From contig MU839835.1 of NCBI GenBank assembly GCA_030411725.1, forward strand, positions 558,001 through 622,000: a DNA stretch of 64,000 nt. The letters are read 5' to 3'. The notes beneath the pieces are model-generated. The model saw only the letters and a program-made list of their open reading frames with translations. It was not told where the DNA came from and ran no database searches. The position numbers and the translations under genes were made by a program. Positions within the stretch are counted from its first letter, which is position 1. The number at the start of each line of letters is the position of its first letter. Of the stretch, positions 12,527 through 22,709 are shown one piece after another. The DNA comes from Echria macrotheca (lineage: Eukaryota; Ascomycota; Sordariomycetes; Sordariales; Schizotheciaceae).

Positions 12527-14124
12527 CTTTGGTTCTGGATATGATGTGAAGAAAGGGAACAGGCAAGATGGCAGCGATGCGGTTTGGTTCTTGTCGATGC
12601 TCGGTGCAAGAGTGCTGCTGGTGGCGAGGATGTGAAGTGGACTGATGTGAGAGAACGGAAATAGAAGGACCTGGCGGGCTTGTTCTCTCTTCGCTGCACG
12701 TGGCTCACATGGCATTCAAGCTAGGTGCGGACGTGGATTTGCTAGGGTGGAATTTCCATCCGATCCAGGCACTACTTTCTCACTTGGCTCGGGAGTTGAC
12801 TTGCGATGTCGTTTCCTTTGTCTCCAAATTCGGGAAGGTCAACCCCCACACGACACGCCCCACTTTTCTCCTGATGGGAATCTGAACGACCAAGTCTAAC
12901 CCTTGGAATGGGTATGGTCTCGACCTGACAATCGCACTGGACTTGGCCTCTGGTTTATCAACGACTGTAACGCACCCTTCTGCTCGCTCCTTCCAACCAT
13001 TGCCGAGATGAGGAGGACAGCCCACAACAGCGAGTTGAGGACAGCGGTACCAGGGTACATCCGCCAACGACGATCTGATGTAAAATTCTCCGAACGCGCG
13101 TGGACCACACCTTCCAAGCTCGCGAAGCGCAAATCCAGCTGGCCGACGACTTGACTCTTTACACTCGGGGCTGTTTCGAAGTGACAGATGACAGGAGTGA
13201 ACCATGAAGCACTGGACTATTTGACGTCGCAGGTGGCAAGCCGGACACTCCCGCAGCAAGCCTGTCTGGTCTGTCTTCCTGCCTTCAACGGGTGCCATCA
13301 TCTCTGCGTTCCCGACGCGGGCTCAGCGGCAGGAACATGGCATCCGTCTGCGGCTTCCGAAGCAGCTGTTGATCTCTTATTTCGAGTGTGCGGGACTCCA
13401 TTTGAAGCTTCCAACTCGTCATCACGTTTGAGATGATGCACGACAGCGAGGGATGAAGATAGAGAGGCGACGACCGGGACCGAGGACCACATCAACGCGC
13501 CATCAGCGTGACGCTATTCTGGTGTTATTCCACTGTTACCCGCAGCTTCGGATTCGAAGGCGCACACAAATGCCCCAAAACAAGCCATGGTCGAAACTGC
13601 CATCCACGTATTTGCTAACGTCGGTGGACAGTCAAGATGCTATGTGCGTTTATGCTTTGGCCTATTCTTGCCTTCTTGAAACGCATCACAATAAAGGAAG
13701 CCCCGGTTATGATGCAGCAAAACAATAGGCAACGTAAAAGGCAAGTCTGTATCACAGGGGCTTGAAGCGTCTCTGTTCAACTCATCCCCACCACCTCCCA
13801 CTTCTAGAATAAAAGACGGCTCTCTCCCGTCTGTGATCTTGGTTCGACCATCACTCGTGTCTCGCATTCTACAAGACTATGCTACTACATCTCTACCGTC
13901 GCGCCCAAGTACCTGTATAGGCCGTCCTGCCACCCGGTCGTCGTCGTCGTCGTCGTTGTCGCAGCTAGCTCGAAGCTCGAGTACCTAAACACCAAGGCTA
14001 CTAACTTAAGTGTCACGGCCGACACTTCCGATAAGCTCAGACTTCGCTTCACATTCTCAGGGCTGATCATTGGTTGTATTGTGCGGATTTCTAGTTCTAC
14101 GCATCGAGACATCCGCGAGCAACA
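12527..14124. other. Intergenic region between divergent TFB5 and membrane-protein gene
   Basis: Holds the promoter of TFB5 (-) and of the 14125 gene (+). The largest open frame (12780-13301, -, 173 codons) has no motif and overlaps other frames. A short GTC trinucleotide run lies at about 13937-13960. No supported gene. Confidence 0.55.
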
Positions 14125-15465
14125 ATGGAGGACGGCGACAACGACGTCGGTCAGGCCTATCCGCCTGACATGGTGTTCAACCCAGGATCCCCGGCCACCA
14201 GTGCGCGCTCGGCCCCCCGGAATTGGGTCTTGGGGCTTGGAATCGCTGCCGGCGTGGTCGTCTTCAGCGTCGTGGTCGCCGTGATCTGGGTGGCACTCGA
14301 CCGCCGGCGGCGTAAGAACAGGTCATGGCCCCTCCCAACCACCACAAGGTCCAACGTTCCCACGCTGCACCACCCCCGGCCACTCGCCCGGTCGCAGGCC
14401 ATCAACGAGCGGGACCTCCCCGTGATCCAGCCGCGGCAGAATGAGCCGCATCCCACCACCGCCCCCCCTCTTCCCGCCATGCTCCCTCTTCCCGCCATGC
14501 TCGGTCCGGAAATCGAAGAAGGTTTCAACGAGCTAGGCGAGGCGCCGCCTCCTTACGAGAAGCACCCTCCCGCTTCCACACGTCCTCTCTCATTATCACG
14601 TGAAGAGGACAACAGAGGTAGCCACACCAACCCGCCCGGACCTGAACCTAGACCTTCGCTAGAAGACGAGAGGGCGAACTGGCTGTCCTCCGCCATATCG
14701 GCCACGCTTCCCCCAACCCGCCATGTTAGTGACGCACAAAACAGAGCACCAGCATCGGAGGATCTCGTCGAGCTCCATGTGCTCCGTTCCGCTCCCAGCC
14801 GTAACCACGAACGTCCTCCCCAGCCGCTCAGGCGATCTGCCCCCACTACGCGCAGGAGCCGGACTGGCGACCCTAGACCTTGCCGGTCAGTGACGCCAAA
14901 CAACAGAACGACACCCCCGCGGTCGCCTCTGTTCCCAGCCGAGTTCGGCTGCCTGTCCACACCGCGGAGCGAAATCGGGTGGATTTCTTCCGCCGAGCGA
15001 TGGACCTGGGGACCGATCAGCCGCGCGTCGTCGACGGCTCGCGATGTCTTCTCGCCCACCACGGCGTCTTCGAGTGCGTGGGTGAGCATGGAAGGCTTAG
15101 ACGTGGGCGAGCGACCGGCTCAGGATGCGGCACCGGGTGGTTCAGATCAGGACAGGCAGGAAGGACAGCTGCCGGAGGGAGGGATGAACCAACCGGGGGC
15201 GGGTAGCCCACCGAGCCAGGAAGTAGTCGGTGCTACTCAAGAAACCCGGACCGACTCGCAGGAGTCCCGAGGACAAGAAGACGGGGGAAGTCAACGGCAC
15301 GGCATCCCACAAAACCCATTCGAGGGTCAGCACCAAGAAGAACTCGGCGAAGCACAACCTCGTCGAGCCCATACCGTGCCGGAGGATGGCGGAGGGCCGT
15401 TTGAGTTCGTGCCCGGTCAGATACGGGTGCTGGAGTTGGACAGCCAGCCGATACGTCCGCCTTGA
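14125..15465 (+). CDS. Single-pass membrane protein with Pro/Ser-rich tail and PPPY motif
   Basis: A single uninterrupted reading frame encodes 446 residues. A ~33-residue acidic/polar N-terminus without a signal peptide precedes one transmembrane helix at about residues 34-58 (WVLGLGIAAGVVVFSVVVAV). The helix is followed at once by RRRRKNR, so the positive-inside rule places the long tail in the cytosol. The tail is disordered and rich in Pro, Ser and Arg, and carries a PPPY sequence at residues 141-144, a consensus PY motif for WW domains such as those of Nedd4/Rsp5 ubiquitin ligases. I do not recognise a family. This layout is common among fungal plasma-membrane or vacuolar adaptor-like proteins, but function is inference. 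Confidence 0.7.
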   Translation: MEDGDNDVGQAYPPDMVFNPGSPATSARSAPRNWVLGLGIAAGVVVFSVVVAVIWVALDRRRRKNRSWPLPTTTRSNVPTLHHPRPLARSQAINERDLPVIQPRQNEPHPTTAPPLPAMLPLPAMLGPEIEEGFNELGEAPPPYEKHPPASTRPLSLSREEDNRGSHTNPPGPEPRPSLEDERANWLSSAISATLPPTRHVSDAQNRAPASEDLVELHVLRSAPSRNHERPPQPLRRSAPTTRRSRTGDPRPCRSVTPNNRTTPPRSPLFPAEFGCLSTPRSEIGWISSAERWTWGPISRASSTARDVFSPTTASSSAWVSMEGLDVGERPAQDAAPGGSDQDRQEGQLPEGGMNQPGAGSPPSQEVVGATQETRTDSQESRGQEDGGSQRHGIPQNPFEGQHQEELGEAQPRRAHTVPEDGGGPFEFVPGQIRVLELDSQPIRPP

Positions 15466-16730
15466 CGGGCGTAAGATCTGGGGTCTCTTTCCGGGGAGAC
15501 CTGCAGTGCAATAAACCGGAAAATCGCAACATTCCCCTTCCTCCACCGCAGCAATGAGGCAAATAAGCCTTGAACCTGCTGGAGTCAGCGACGAGGAGGA
15601 GGAGGACGGACGATGGAGGAGGAGGGCGGACGGAGGAGGAGGAGGAGGGCGGACGACGGAGGACACGGCGCGGCGCCGTAGGACCTATATGGGGAGAAGA
15701 GAGGGGTGCAGCTGGCACGGAGAGAAGAAGCCAGAGGCGGAGGGAGGAGGTTGAGATTCGCGATGTTCCAACCCTTCCCCAGCAAAGACGGAACGCAAGA
15801 TGAATGTTTATATGGAAAAGGTTGTTTACGGCACTCTAAGTATCCGGAAAAGAGGAGAAAGGGGTTACGAATTAGACTATCAAGCATCATATCACAGCAT
15901 CATCACAAGCCAGTCCAGTCCAGTCCAGATGGTCAGAATCTCTAGGCAGCGCAAGGGCAATCCCATCCGGATCCGGAGTAATGTACATACACGCATACTG
16001 CTTTGGAATTACGGAATAGCTGCTTGGGTATAGAACTAGTTGGTGGACCGAAGTCTGAAGTATCATACGACAAAGGTGAGACACTTTAATCTTGACAATC
16101 TCCATGTATCACACATTGCTCTGAATAAAAAACGTCAAGCAGAACGGACCAGAAGTTTTCTCTCTGATCTTCTGCAAATACAACAATTTGTACAAGTGTC
16201 AACGTCCTTTCTTTTACACAAACAACACGCCGCGGAAAATGCGATATGCAACCACAATGCGAGAAAGTCACTCGCCCTATTCTCACATTTTTCTCTCTCT
16301 TCTCTCGTCCTCCTTTCGCTGCAGAATTTCTTTCTTCCCCTTCCTTCCTTCCTTCCGACGAGAGGGATATAACACTCCTTGCTTGCCTTCCTTCCTGCCT
16401 GGTCTCTCCTTTTTAACGCGCGTACCTCCATCATCATCTTGTCTCTCCTATCTCTCCTAGACTAGGTAAACTAGACCACTGCATGCCCCAAAACAAGAAG
16501 ACCTCGAATAAAAACCACCAGCGCCCGCTCCCGCGCGGACGGATGGATAACACAACCTGGGGAGGAAACCATGCTACCTATGCCATGCCGCGCGTATGCA
16601 TGAAGAAACAAAAAAATTAAAATAGAACCCCGAGAACAAAACACTGCTTGCTCCTAGTTGTGATCCATCTAATGCAGAGAGACAAGAAAAAAAAAACCAG
16701 GACGGACAATCTTAACCAGCCGCCTGCCTA
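15466..16730. other. Intergenic region between convergent genes
   Basis: Contains the 3' flanks of the 14125 gene (+) and the Nup2-type gene (-). It includes a GGA trinucleotide-rich repeat (15593-15665) and C/T-rich stretches around 16280-16460. No gene supported. Confidence 0.6.
15593..15665. repeat. GGA-rich microsatellite
   Basis: Imperfect (GAG)n/(GGA)n repeat interrupted by CGGACGA units, purine-rich on the + strand. Confidence 0.85.
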
Positions 16731-19700
16731 TCACTTTGCATTTGCGCTCTTGTTCGCTTCCAAACTCTCCGCAAGCGCCTTGGCCGCGTCGGCCGTCTTG
16801 ACCTGCAGCATCCATGTCTCCAGGCCCTTGCCGTCTTCCGTCGCAGTCGTGAGCTTAATATACTTGCCACCCGCTGAATCGACCTTGTAAGAAAAGTTAG
16901 GCAGAACCAGCTTATTAAGGGCAATGTGGCCCCGAGGCTCTGCCCGCAAAAGCATGCGCACGGCACCCGTCTTCTTGTTCTTCAAAATTCGTAATGGTCC
17001 AACACCTTGGGTCTTCCAAGGACTCTTCTTGTCCTTGGCCGACCCCGAATCATCATCCTCCGAATCGCCCCCGACAACCAGTTTCACCGCCTTGGCGCGG
17101 ACCTCATGGACGACGGATTCGTCCTCCTCGCCCGGCCCGCCGTCGGTTAGCGAAATTTGCTCCTGTGGTGCCTCATCCCCGTCAGCGTTCGTTCCTCGAC
17201 TTTGTTCCACCTCTGCAGCTGGCTCTGGGGTGCTCGCCGCCGGCGTAGTAGCCAGGCTCGATGCACCACCAAAGGTAAAAGGGGAATCTGCGGAGGTTGA
17301 TCAACTTTGGGGCTCATAACGCTATTGATGGGGTGACATACTTGTACCTGTTGAAGTCCCCCCTCCGGGAGCCAAAGTGCTGCCGAACATGTTGGTAGTC
17401 GAAGGGGCTTGCTGGGAGAACATGGAACCGTTGGTTTGCGAAGTGTTGGCGCCAAACTGGAAGAGATTCGATCCGCCAAACGACGTGTTCGGCTGTGACG
17501 GCTGTGCGCTCGAGTCCGTGGCCCCGCCAAAGCTAATTGTCGGTGCACCGGGCGTACCGGTGAAAGAAAATGTCGCCCCAGGGTTATCGTTGCTACCGAA
17601 ATTGAACGACGATGGAGCCGAAGTCGTACCTCCGGTGAACGGATTCCGGCCTGTGGGTGTCGGCGCCGTCGTCGACGTGAAAGACGTTCCGAAGATGGAG
17701 CCGGGTGCTGCCTGGGTTGAGGCAGGTTGAGCGGTTGTACCGAACAGCGACGTCGTCGGAGCAGGAGCAGGAGTCGCAGCACTGCTGCCAAATACGAAGC
17801 CTCCCGGTTTCGGGGCTTCAACCTGGGGCAATCCTCCGAAAAGTGGCTTGGATGGTTCGGCCGCTGGTGTCGGAGCCGTGCCGAACAAGGACTTGGGAGC
17901 TTCAGTAGTCGTTGTCGCACCAAACATTGGCTTCGACTCCTGCGTTGCACCAGCCGCGGGGGTTGTTCCGAAAAGGCCCTTATCGCCGTTGCCGAACAGG
18001 GGCTTAGCCTCCGTCGTGATACCAGCGCCGAAAAGAGGTTTGCTCTCCGTTGTGGTTGCCGCACCAAAGAGTGGCTTGGCGTCCGTGGTGTTCCCGGCTC
18101 CAAAGACAGGCTGGGACTCCGCTGCCGGCTTCGCGGCATCGGTGGTTGACGCACCGCCTCCGAAGGCAAAGAGTGACTGACCCGGTTTGCTGTCACCACC
18201 TGAGAACATCTTCTTCGCGGCGGGTTCTTCCGTCGCGGTAGACGTTGTGGAAGCGGCGCCAAAGAGGTTCGTCTTGGGGGCAGTCGACTGGGCAAACATC
18301 GAAGGGGCGGCAGCAGATGCGTCCGTCGATTGAGTCTTGCCGAACAAGCCCGTCGAGGAAGCCGGGGCAGTACCATCTGTCTTGGCCTGCTGGCCAAACA
18401 ATCCGGCACCAGTTGCGGGAGCGGCAGGGGTTGAAGCGGCACCGAACAAACCGACAGCGGGCTTGGGAGCTGCAGCCTCATTGCTCCCCTCCTTGTCTTT
18501 GGGCTGTCCAAACGCCGGAGCGCCAGAAGCGAACAGATTGGAACCGGTGCTAGCTGAGCTCGAGAGACCCCCGAACAGATTCGGCGTGGCAGTAGACTGG
18601 CCGAACAGAGACGCCGGCTTGGGCGCGTCACCCGGCTTGGCAACGGGCTCCTCGGGCTTCTTCAGCGAACCAAACATGTTCTGAGCAGGAGGCTGCGTCG
18701 GAGCGTCAGCTGCAACTTTCTTAGCGGCTGCGGAGGCTCCAAAGTCAACAGTGGGCTTCGTCGTGGTAGGTGCGAACAGCGAAGGACCACTCGTAAACTT
18801 AATTGGAGTGCCGGTGTTCCAGGTGTTATTCGCAGGCGCAGGCGCGGGCGCAGGAGCGGGAGTCGCAAGGTCCTTGGCCGGGCTCGCTGACCGCTCACCG
18901 TCGGGAGACACAGCAAAGGGCGACGCGCCCTGCTGCGGGGGAAGTTTCCTGACAGGCTGTCCATCCGCGTCCCTGGTGATGCGGTCAAAGAGGCTGCGTC
19001 CCTGCGAGCTCTCTCCGGCCTCCGACGATGTAGTAGACGTGCCGTTGACAGTGGTGGGAGTCTTTCCAGACGCGAACTGAGGGGTGGGCGCGTCGCCACT
19101 GGCAGAACTGGGTTCCTCACTCGCGCTAGCTTCCTGGACTTCGGATTCACCTTCGCCTTCTGCAGAGTCCGTCTCGCTCTCGGCATCGGCATCGTCGTTG
19201 GGACTGCCTTTACTCGCGTCAGAAAGGTGACCAAAAATATTGGCGGCCGCAGCTGAAGGTTTGGAGGTGGCCTCAAAGACAGAACGCCCACCTGTCCCAT
19301 TTGGCAGCTTCGGGGCCGAGGCGAACAGACTCTTCGCAGGCGACTTCGCGGGCGTGGATGAACCTTGCCCCTTGTTCACAATGCTCTCAAACATCGACTT
19401 GGTGGCTGAAGGTGTCTTCTGCGGCGTGGCCGAAGACTTCTGCAGCTTTGACGGCTGGTTCTCGTCAGGCTCATCATTGGCCTTTCGCTTGTTCTTGGAC
19501 GGCGTCGCAGTCACATCGGGAGCTCGAGCACGCTTGTTGGCATTGGAAGATGTGGTCAGCGCCGTATCGCTCGACTTCAAGTCGTCCTCGGCCTTTCTCT
19601 TGGACCCGGTGCTCGTCGGCTTCGACACCGTCATCGGCTCTGACTCGTCGTCGGAATCGGGAATGCCATGCTTCTGCTTCCACTCCTTCTTGACCGCCTC

Positions 19701-20678
19701 GGACGCTCTCACCGTCTTGAACTCGTATAGGCCGTACCGGAGCATAATAAGGCTTCGGTTCTTCTCATATTCCTTGGCGAAATTCAGTACGTTGATCTTC
19801 CAATCCTTCTTTGTGAACACCTCGTCGGCCGAGTACTTGAGCCGTCTCAGGTCGAGGATGCAGAAGAACTGGCGCCTTTGGTCTTCGTCGAGGTCGGGCG
19901 GGCAGAGATGCGCCAAGTACTCGTCGGCATAGATTGAACCGGAGCGCGACGAGTCCTGTGGGCGCGTCTGCAGCTCCTTCGTCAGCATTTCGCCTGTGAG
20001 GTGGCGCGGCGGTGACGAAATCCTCATCTCAAAAAGCGCAGATGAGGTCGTGTTTGCCAGCCCGCGCCCGCTCACGTCGGCCGACACCCCGCGGGATGAT
20101 CTACCGGGCGTGGCCGGAGGAAAAATCTGCTTTGTGATGGTGGGAGTAACTCGGGGAGAGAAGGAAGGAATTCCCGGTCGCTGATACATGGCCGACGACC
20201 GGAAAATGTTGCGGGGCGCGCTGGAAGTACCCGAAAAGTTGGTTGTCCTCTGGCTCGTCGGCGTGCCAGAAACGGTGGCAGACGAGTAGCTCGAGGTCTT
20301 GTAGGGGTTGTCGCCCGGTCGTCGTCTTGGAGCTACTCCGACGCCGACCGATTCGGAAAAGCTGATAGACTTGTTGGGTATCGTCGGCGACGGTCGCTCA
20401 AAGTCGGCGGCCGTAAAGCTCTGGGATAGTTTGCTCGATGGCCCTTGAGGACGGCCGAGAATTTTTCGAGATGCCAGCTGGGCGTCGGAAGCTCGCTTCA
20501 CGGGGCTCTCGGGCGCGGACGCGTTGCCAGACTCGACACGCGACTGCATCGGCGAGCCAGCGGCGTGTGCCATCGACGTCGACTTGGCCGTCGCATCGCC
20601 ATCGGATGGCGGCGCGGTGCTGCTGCGCCAGAGTCCGGTGAAGCCAAAGATGCTTCGCTTCTTCGCCGGCGACTCCAT
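16731..20678 (-). CDS. NUP2: FG nucleoporin with Ran-binding domain, Nup2 type
   Basis: Exon 1 is 20678-17348, a 60-nt intron follows, and exon 2 is 17287-16731. The product is 1295 residues. The N-terminus is basic and phosphorylatable (KKRSIFGFTGLW). A folded helical stretch at about residues 230-345 (DEDQRRQFFCILDLRRLKYS, then LIMLRYGLYEF) resembles the N-terminal region of filamentous-fungal Nup2/Nup152-like proteins. Residues ~500-1130 carry dozens of FG-type repeats (LFG, MFG, FGA, KPLFG). A Ran-binding domain occupies about 1168-1290 (VVHEVRAKAVKLVV, then GPLRILKNKKTGAVRMLLRA). The FG repeats plus RanBD indicate a mobile basket nucleoporin that binds karyopherins and Ran-GTP, releasing importin-alpha cargo. 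It is much longer than yeast Nup2 (720 residues), as in other filamentous fungi. Confidence 0.88.
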
Positions 20679-21708
20679 TGTTGTGCGCGGCCTTGGTGGC
20701 CGAGAAGAGAAACGAGGTTCGGGGTGGGATGATGAAAGGAGGGCTACAATTGGAAGAGGGGAACTGGAGCCGACTCCGCGGTCATGGATCCAGATGTTTC
20801 GCGCCTTTTTTTTGTGTGCGGTCGCGTCGTCGCCGAAGGAGTGTTAGGCGTAAACGGTGCGAGGTTGGGGAGTGGATGCGCGCGAATCGGATGTGGACCT
20901 CGCGACCACGACGTGCAAAAGCTGGCAAGACCACTAGAAAAGGGAAAGAAGAGTCAGGAAAGGACTGGAGACGATAGACCCAATCAGCTGCTTGATGGCA
21001 GGTCGCATCTAGTCGGTCGGCTGCTCTCGAAGCAGGCAGGCACGATGGCGGTGGTGCTCCGGATGAAGGTGTTTTTGGGGGGAAGCCACTTCGTTCCTTG
21101 GACAGGAGCGCGGGAAAAAAATTTGAGTGAGGCGCCCCTTGTAAGTTAAGCGCGGAGCTGGAACACCCTAACAGCTCGGCGCACAGACCAGCCGGCGATC
21201 GATGATGACTGCCATGCGCGTGGCTGCCGCCTCAGGCACCAAAGCAGGAGAAGGGGATTGGGCAGCTCGGGCCATGCCGATTCGGCCACTTGCAGCTGGA
21301 GCCCGCACTTCAATTCGAAATCGTGTGCATCAACTCCGGGTTGGCAGGTCTAGAGTACATATCAATTTAGCCTCTGCTATAGCTAGGATGGCATTGCTGG
21401 GTAGTCTGGGTCCTGGATGTCATTTTTCTCGTCACGTCCAGACAAATCTCCCGTGGACCACGTCCTCCACGGCATCGCCATGAGGTTCAGCGACTTGCAT
21501 CCAAACGCGAATCAATTCTTCAATCATCCAAACACATCCATGGCACGACGCCGGTATCTCTCGGGGTACACAATGATCCCAATTCCCCGCAGCAACTCAG
21601 CAAATCAAGACATGCCCGCCGCCATTCGACATGGAGCCGCCGGTATTCTATACTACAAAAGACCACACCTCTGGTATCATGTTCGCTATTAACGCCGCCT
21701 TCCGCCTC
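20679..21708. other. Nup2-type gene promoter / SCP2 3' flank
   Basis: Spacer of about 1 kb between tandem minus-strand genes. The small open frames on + have no motif. Nothing else seen. Confidence 0.6.
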
Positions 21709-22191
21709 TTACAACTTGGCCTTGGTCTGGGCCTTCTTGAGGATGGGCTCCATCTTGGTCGCCTTCATAACATCGCCCTTGATCTTGAGCTTGCCCGACA
21801 TGAATAACCGTTGGGCGTTGGCCTTGCCCGCGACGAGGCTGGCGAAATCGGCGTCGGAGAGGGACAGCGTCACTGCGAGACCGTCAGCGATGGCCACATG
21901 CCGTTGCAAAATTACATACCGGTAGGCTTCTCGCCAACGCCCTTACCAACCTCACCCTTGGTCTTGAGGTCGATGTGCCAGCTCTCGGTCTCGCCCGCGG
22001 CGTTCTTGAGGGTGAAGGCAAAGACGGCATTGCCCTGCTTGATAGCATCCTTCTTGTCGGCGGGGTCCTTGAGGGCGTCGTTGATGGCATCGAAGGCCGC
22101 CGACGAGGGAAACTTGTCTGGTGACAGCGCATTAGCTGATGCGATCCCGACACTAGCGAACGCGGCGGGACCTACCGTTCTTGAGAGACAT
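21709..22191 (-). CDS. SCP2 sterol-carrier domain protein, peroxisomal
   Basis: Three exons, 22191-22176 (16 nt), 22117-21920 and 21872-21709, give 125 residues, a stand-alone SCP2 domain. The start MSLKNDKFPSSAAF is the family's usual N-terminus. The core has AVFAFTLKNAAG and WHIDLKTKGEVGKG, then VTLSLSDADFASLVAGKANA and LFMSGKLKIKGDVMKA, all family signatures. The C-terminus is AKL, a canonical type 1 peroxisomal targeting signal. Such proteins bind acyl-CoAs and sterols in the peroxisomal matrix and assist lipid transfer and beta-oxidation. The 16-nt first exon is easily missed by gene finders. Confidence 0.92.
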
Positions 22192-22709
22192 GGTGACAGA
22201 TGACAGCGGGCGCGTGAACAAAGACGAAGTGGGCGATGGGTGCGTTGAAGGCTAACTCGGAAATAGAACGACGTGGCTAGCAACGTTGACAGCGGGAGGA
22301 GGAACGGGTCTTTTAAAACGAGTCGAGTGGGAATCCGGATGCGATGACGCCCCCCTGGTTTTGGTCGGCTTCGGCTTGGTTTGGGGGCGCATGTGAAGGA
22401 ACCTCGGCCGAGCCAACCACTGCAACGCCCCGCATTCCCCCCACATTGCAGTCCCGTCCGCGTCCCGTCCGCGACAACCTCCATTTTCGGTCGCGTGTCA
22501 ACGTCGTCGAACCAGGCCATGCTAATACACTACAGAACTCAGCCCTACAGTGTCAACTGCACGTATCGAGACAGCTCCAAAAATACCAAACATTTCAGTA
22601 TTTCGCAATTGCTGCGTGACCATGCGCTCTATCTATTTTGAAGCAAACCATGCGCCTCCTTGATGCCCATATCGATACCGAGGTATTCCATGTCCAGCTC
22701 TATCCAACG
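22192..22709. other. SCP2 promoter / glucanase 3' flank
   Basis: Spacer of about 520 bp between tandem minus-strand genes. Antisense open frames here are unsupported. Confidence 0.6.

Noticed and set aside
12780..13301. 173-codon minus-strand frame
   Set aside because: No recognisable domain and no plausible splice partners; overlaps other small frames.
17147..18643. 498-codon Arg/Pro/Leu-rich minus-strand frame
   Set aside because: Shifted-frame shadow of the FG-repeat region of the Nup2-type gene.
2394..20678. Functional cluster of nuclear pore genes
   Set aside because: NUP85 and the Nup2-type gene are 11 kb apart with four unrelated genes between, so co-location is most likely chance.
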